6,450 bases of DNA, taken from positions 1-6,450 of the forward strand of contig CAMTFT010000111.1 of NCBI GenBank assembly GCA_947071365.1. Direction: 5' to 3'. The translations under genes were made by a program, and so were the position numbers. Positions 5,700-6,450 of the stretch are shown piece after piece; position 1 is the first letter of the stretch, and every line of letters begins with the position of its first letter. The stretch is from an uncultured bacterium (GTDB lineage: Bacteria > Bacillota > Clostridia > Lachnospirales > Lachnospiraceae). The notes under the pieces were generated by a model that was not told where the DNA came from, searched no databases, and worked only from the letters and a program-made list of their open reading frames with translations.

Positions 5700-6405
5700 A
5701 ATAGTATTCCTCCTTGTTCTGCCTTAACTCCTCTGCCAACTGGCTAAGCTTTCTCAGCCTGTGATTTACTCCGGATTTGCCCACTGGCGGGTCCAGCATT
5801 TCCCCCAGCTCTTTTAACGAAGCATCCGGATGAGCCAGTCTGAGCACGGCGATATCCGCAAGGCCAACTGGCAGCTTCTCCAGTCCTTTTGATACCTGCA
5901 GATAACGGATATCCTCCATTTGCCTTACTGCTGCGTTTACCGTTTTGTTGATATTTGCGGTCTCGCAGTTCACCTTGCGATTCACGTTATTCCTCATGTC
6001 GCGCACGATCCTGATATTTTCCAGCTCCATCAGGGATATATGCGCCTCCATGATATTCAACATATCAACAATCTGAGCCCCTTCTTTAATATACACAATA
6101 TAATGCTTTTTACGCTGTACAATTTTGGCATCCGGGCCAAATGTATGGATCAGCGTCTGCAGCTGCAATGCCCGCTCCCGGGATACGCATACGATCTCAA
6201 AGTGGTATGACTTCTCGGGATTGCTGATGGAACCTGCGGCGAGAAATGCACCGCGGATAAATGCCCGCCGACAGCACGACTTCTGCACCAGCAGCAGATT
6301 GGCCGGTGACACGCACTCGGCTACCTCTCCATCTGCATCCAGCAGCTTCAGCGCATGCAGGATGTTGATAACAGAATCGTGATCTTTTACCAGCACCGTG
6401 TATAC
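5611..6405 (-). CDS. whiA: WhiA, DNA-binding regulator of cell division/sporulation, N-terminus missing
   Basis: The C-terminal 264 residues of WhiA, a protein joining a LAGLIDADG endonuclease-like fold, without nuclease function, to a C-terminal helix-turn-helix. It binds DNA and affects sporulation in actinomycetes and cell division and nucleoid organisation in Firmicutes. The hallmark segment CCRRAFIRGAFLAAGSIS lies at fragment residues 44-61, and NRKVNCETANINKTVNAA starts at 142. The HTH region SLKELGEMLDPPVGKSGVNH (196-215), followed by RLRKL, is nearly invariant. The first genuine codon is GTA at 6405; upstream bases are adapter, so the ATG at 6435 (MGSEMCIRDR) is an artefact. About 80 N-terminal residues are absent. 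The frame runs about 29 residues past the usual end, over the HPr-like start, to TGA at 5611; such a long overlap is odd. Confidence 0.93.
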   Translation of the reverse strand, partial: VYTVLVKDHDSVINILHALKLLDADGEVAECVSPANLLLVQKSCCRRAFIRGAFLAAGSISNPEKSYHFEIVCVSRERALQLQTLIHTFGPDAKIVQRKKHYIVYIKEGAQIVDMLNIMEAHISLMELENIRIVRDMRNNVNRKVNCETANINKTVNAAVRQMEDIRYLQVSKGLEKLPVGLADIAVLRLAHPDASLKELGEMLDPPVGKSGVNHRLRKLSQLAEELRQNKEEYYYDQERNHDSAPKRSGGQTSSIIGSGGQSV

Positions 6406-6406
6406 C

Positions 6407-6450
6407 CTGTCTCTTATACACATCTCCGAGCCCACGAGACGGAGCTACAT
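6407..6450 (-). other. Illumina Nextera i7-side adapter (synthetic, not genomic)
   Basis: Bases 6407-6425 are CTGTCTCTTATACACATCT, the Tn5 mosaic end. Bases 6426-6440 are CCGAGCCCACGAGAC, the rest of the read-2 adapter. Bases 6441-6448, GGAGCTAC, match the Nextera XT index that I remember as N718, and AT begins the flow-cell primer. The insert ends at 6406. The minus-strand reading of this stretch gives the database artefact peptide MCIRDR, and another frame gives MYKRQ. Confidence 0.98.

Noticed and set aside
43..6406. RNA genes, CRISPR array, phage, insertion sequence, toxin-antitoxin or defence genes
   Set aside because: I looked on both strands for such signals; nearly all sequence is used by recognised housekeeping-type genes and the gaps are under 190 bases with no such pattern.

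Overview
This window is a 6.4 kb piece of bacterial genome enclosed by synthetic Illumina Nextera XT adapters. Bases 1-42 are the i5-side adapter, including an index that reads as S518. Bases 6407-6450 are the i7-side adapter, including an index that reads as N718. Only about 43-6406 is biological, and both terminal genes are cut by the adapters. Protein style points to a Firmicute of class Clostridia, most likely a gut Lachnospiraceae: a WhiA followed by a Ser46-type HPr/Crh-like protein, consensus AAGGAG ribosome binding sites, and an NMT1-type binding protein and AlkD-like protein typical of that family. This assignment is by recognition, not by a search.

All eight genes lie on the minus strand, so transcription runs from high to low coordinates. 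In that order: (1) whiA, missing its N-terminus (6405-5611); (2) an HPr/Crh-like protein with Glu instead of His at position 15 (5699-5442), whose start lies inside the end of whiA; (3) a probable terminator (5420-5374); (4) a tightly packed set of a GNAT acetyltransferase (5326-4796), an AlkD-like DNA alkylation repair protein (4785-3949), azlC (about 3918-3223) and azlD (3226-2906), joined by short gaps or a 4-base overlap; (5) a sugar-phosphate nucleotidyltransferase (2810-1890); (6) an NMT1/SsuA-type ABC transporter binding protein with no transporter partners in view (1814-807); (7) a terminator-like hairpin, then a very good sigma-A promoter (729-701) with unusual symmetry around it; (8) a PHP-domain YcdX-like phosphoesterase (620-43) that is frameshifted by one missing base and then cut by the adapter.

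Functionally this is an ordinary chromosomal housekeeping and accessory stretch. whiA plus the HPr-like gene is the conserved Firmicute cell-division/carbon-control pair. AzlCD is a two-subunit branched-chain amino acid exporter. The remaining genes do not form an evident pathway. No phage, transposon, CRISPR, RNA gene or defence system is visible, and I see no convincing undescribed system. The points most worth a second look are the library-artefact ends, the E15 HPr, the 89-base whiA/HPr overlap, the frameshift in the PHP gene, and the inverted repeats around its promoter.
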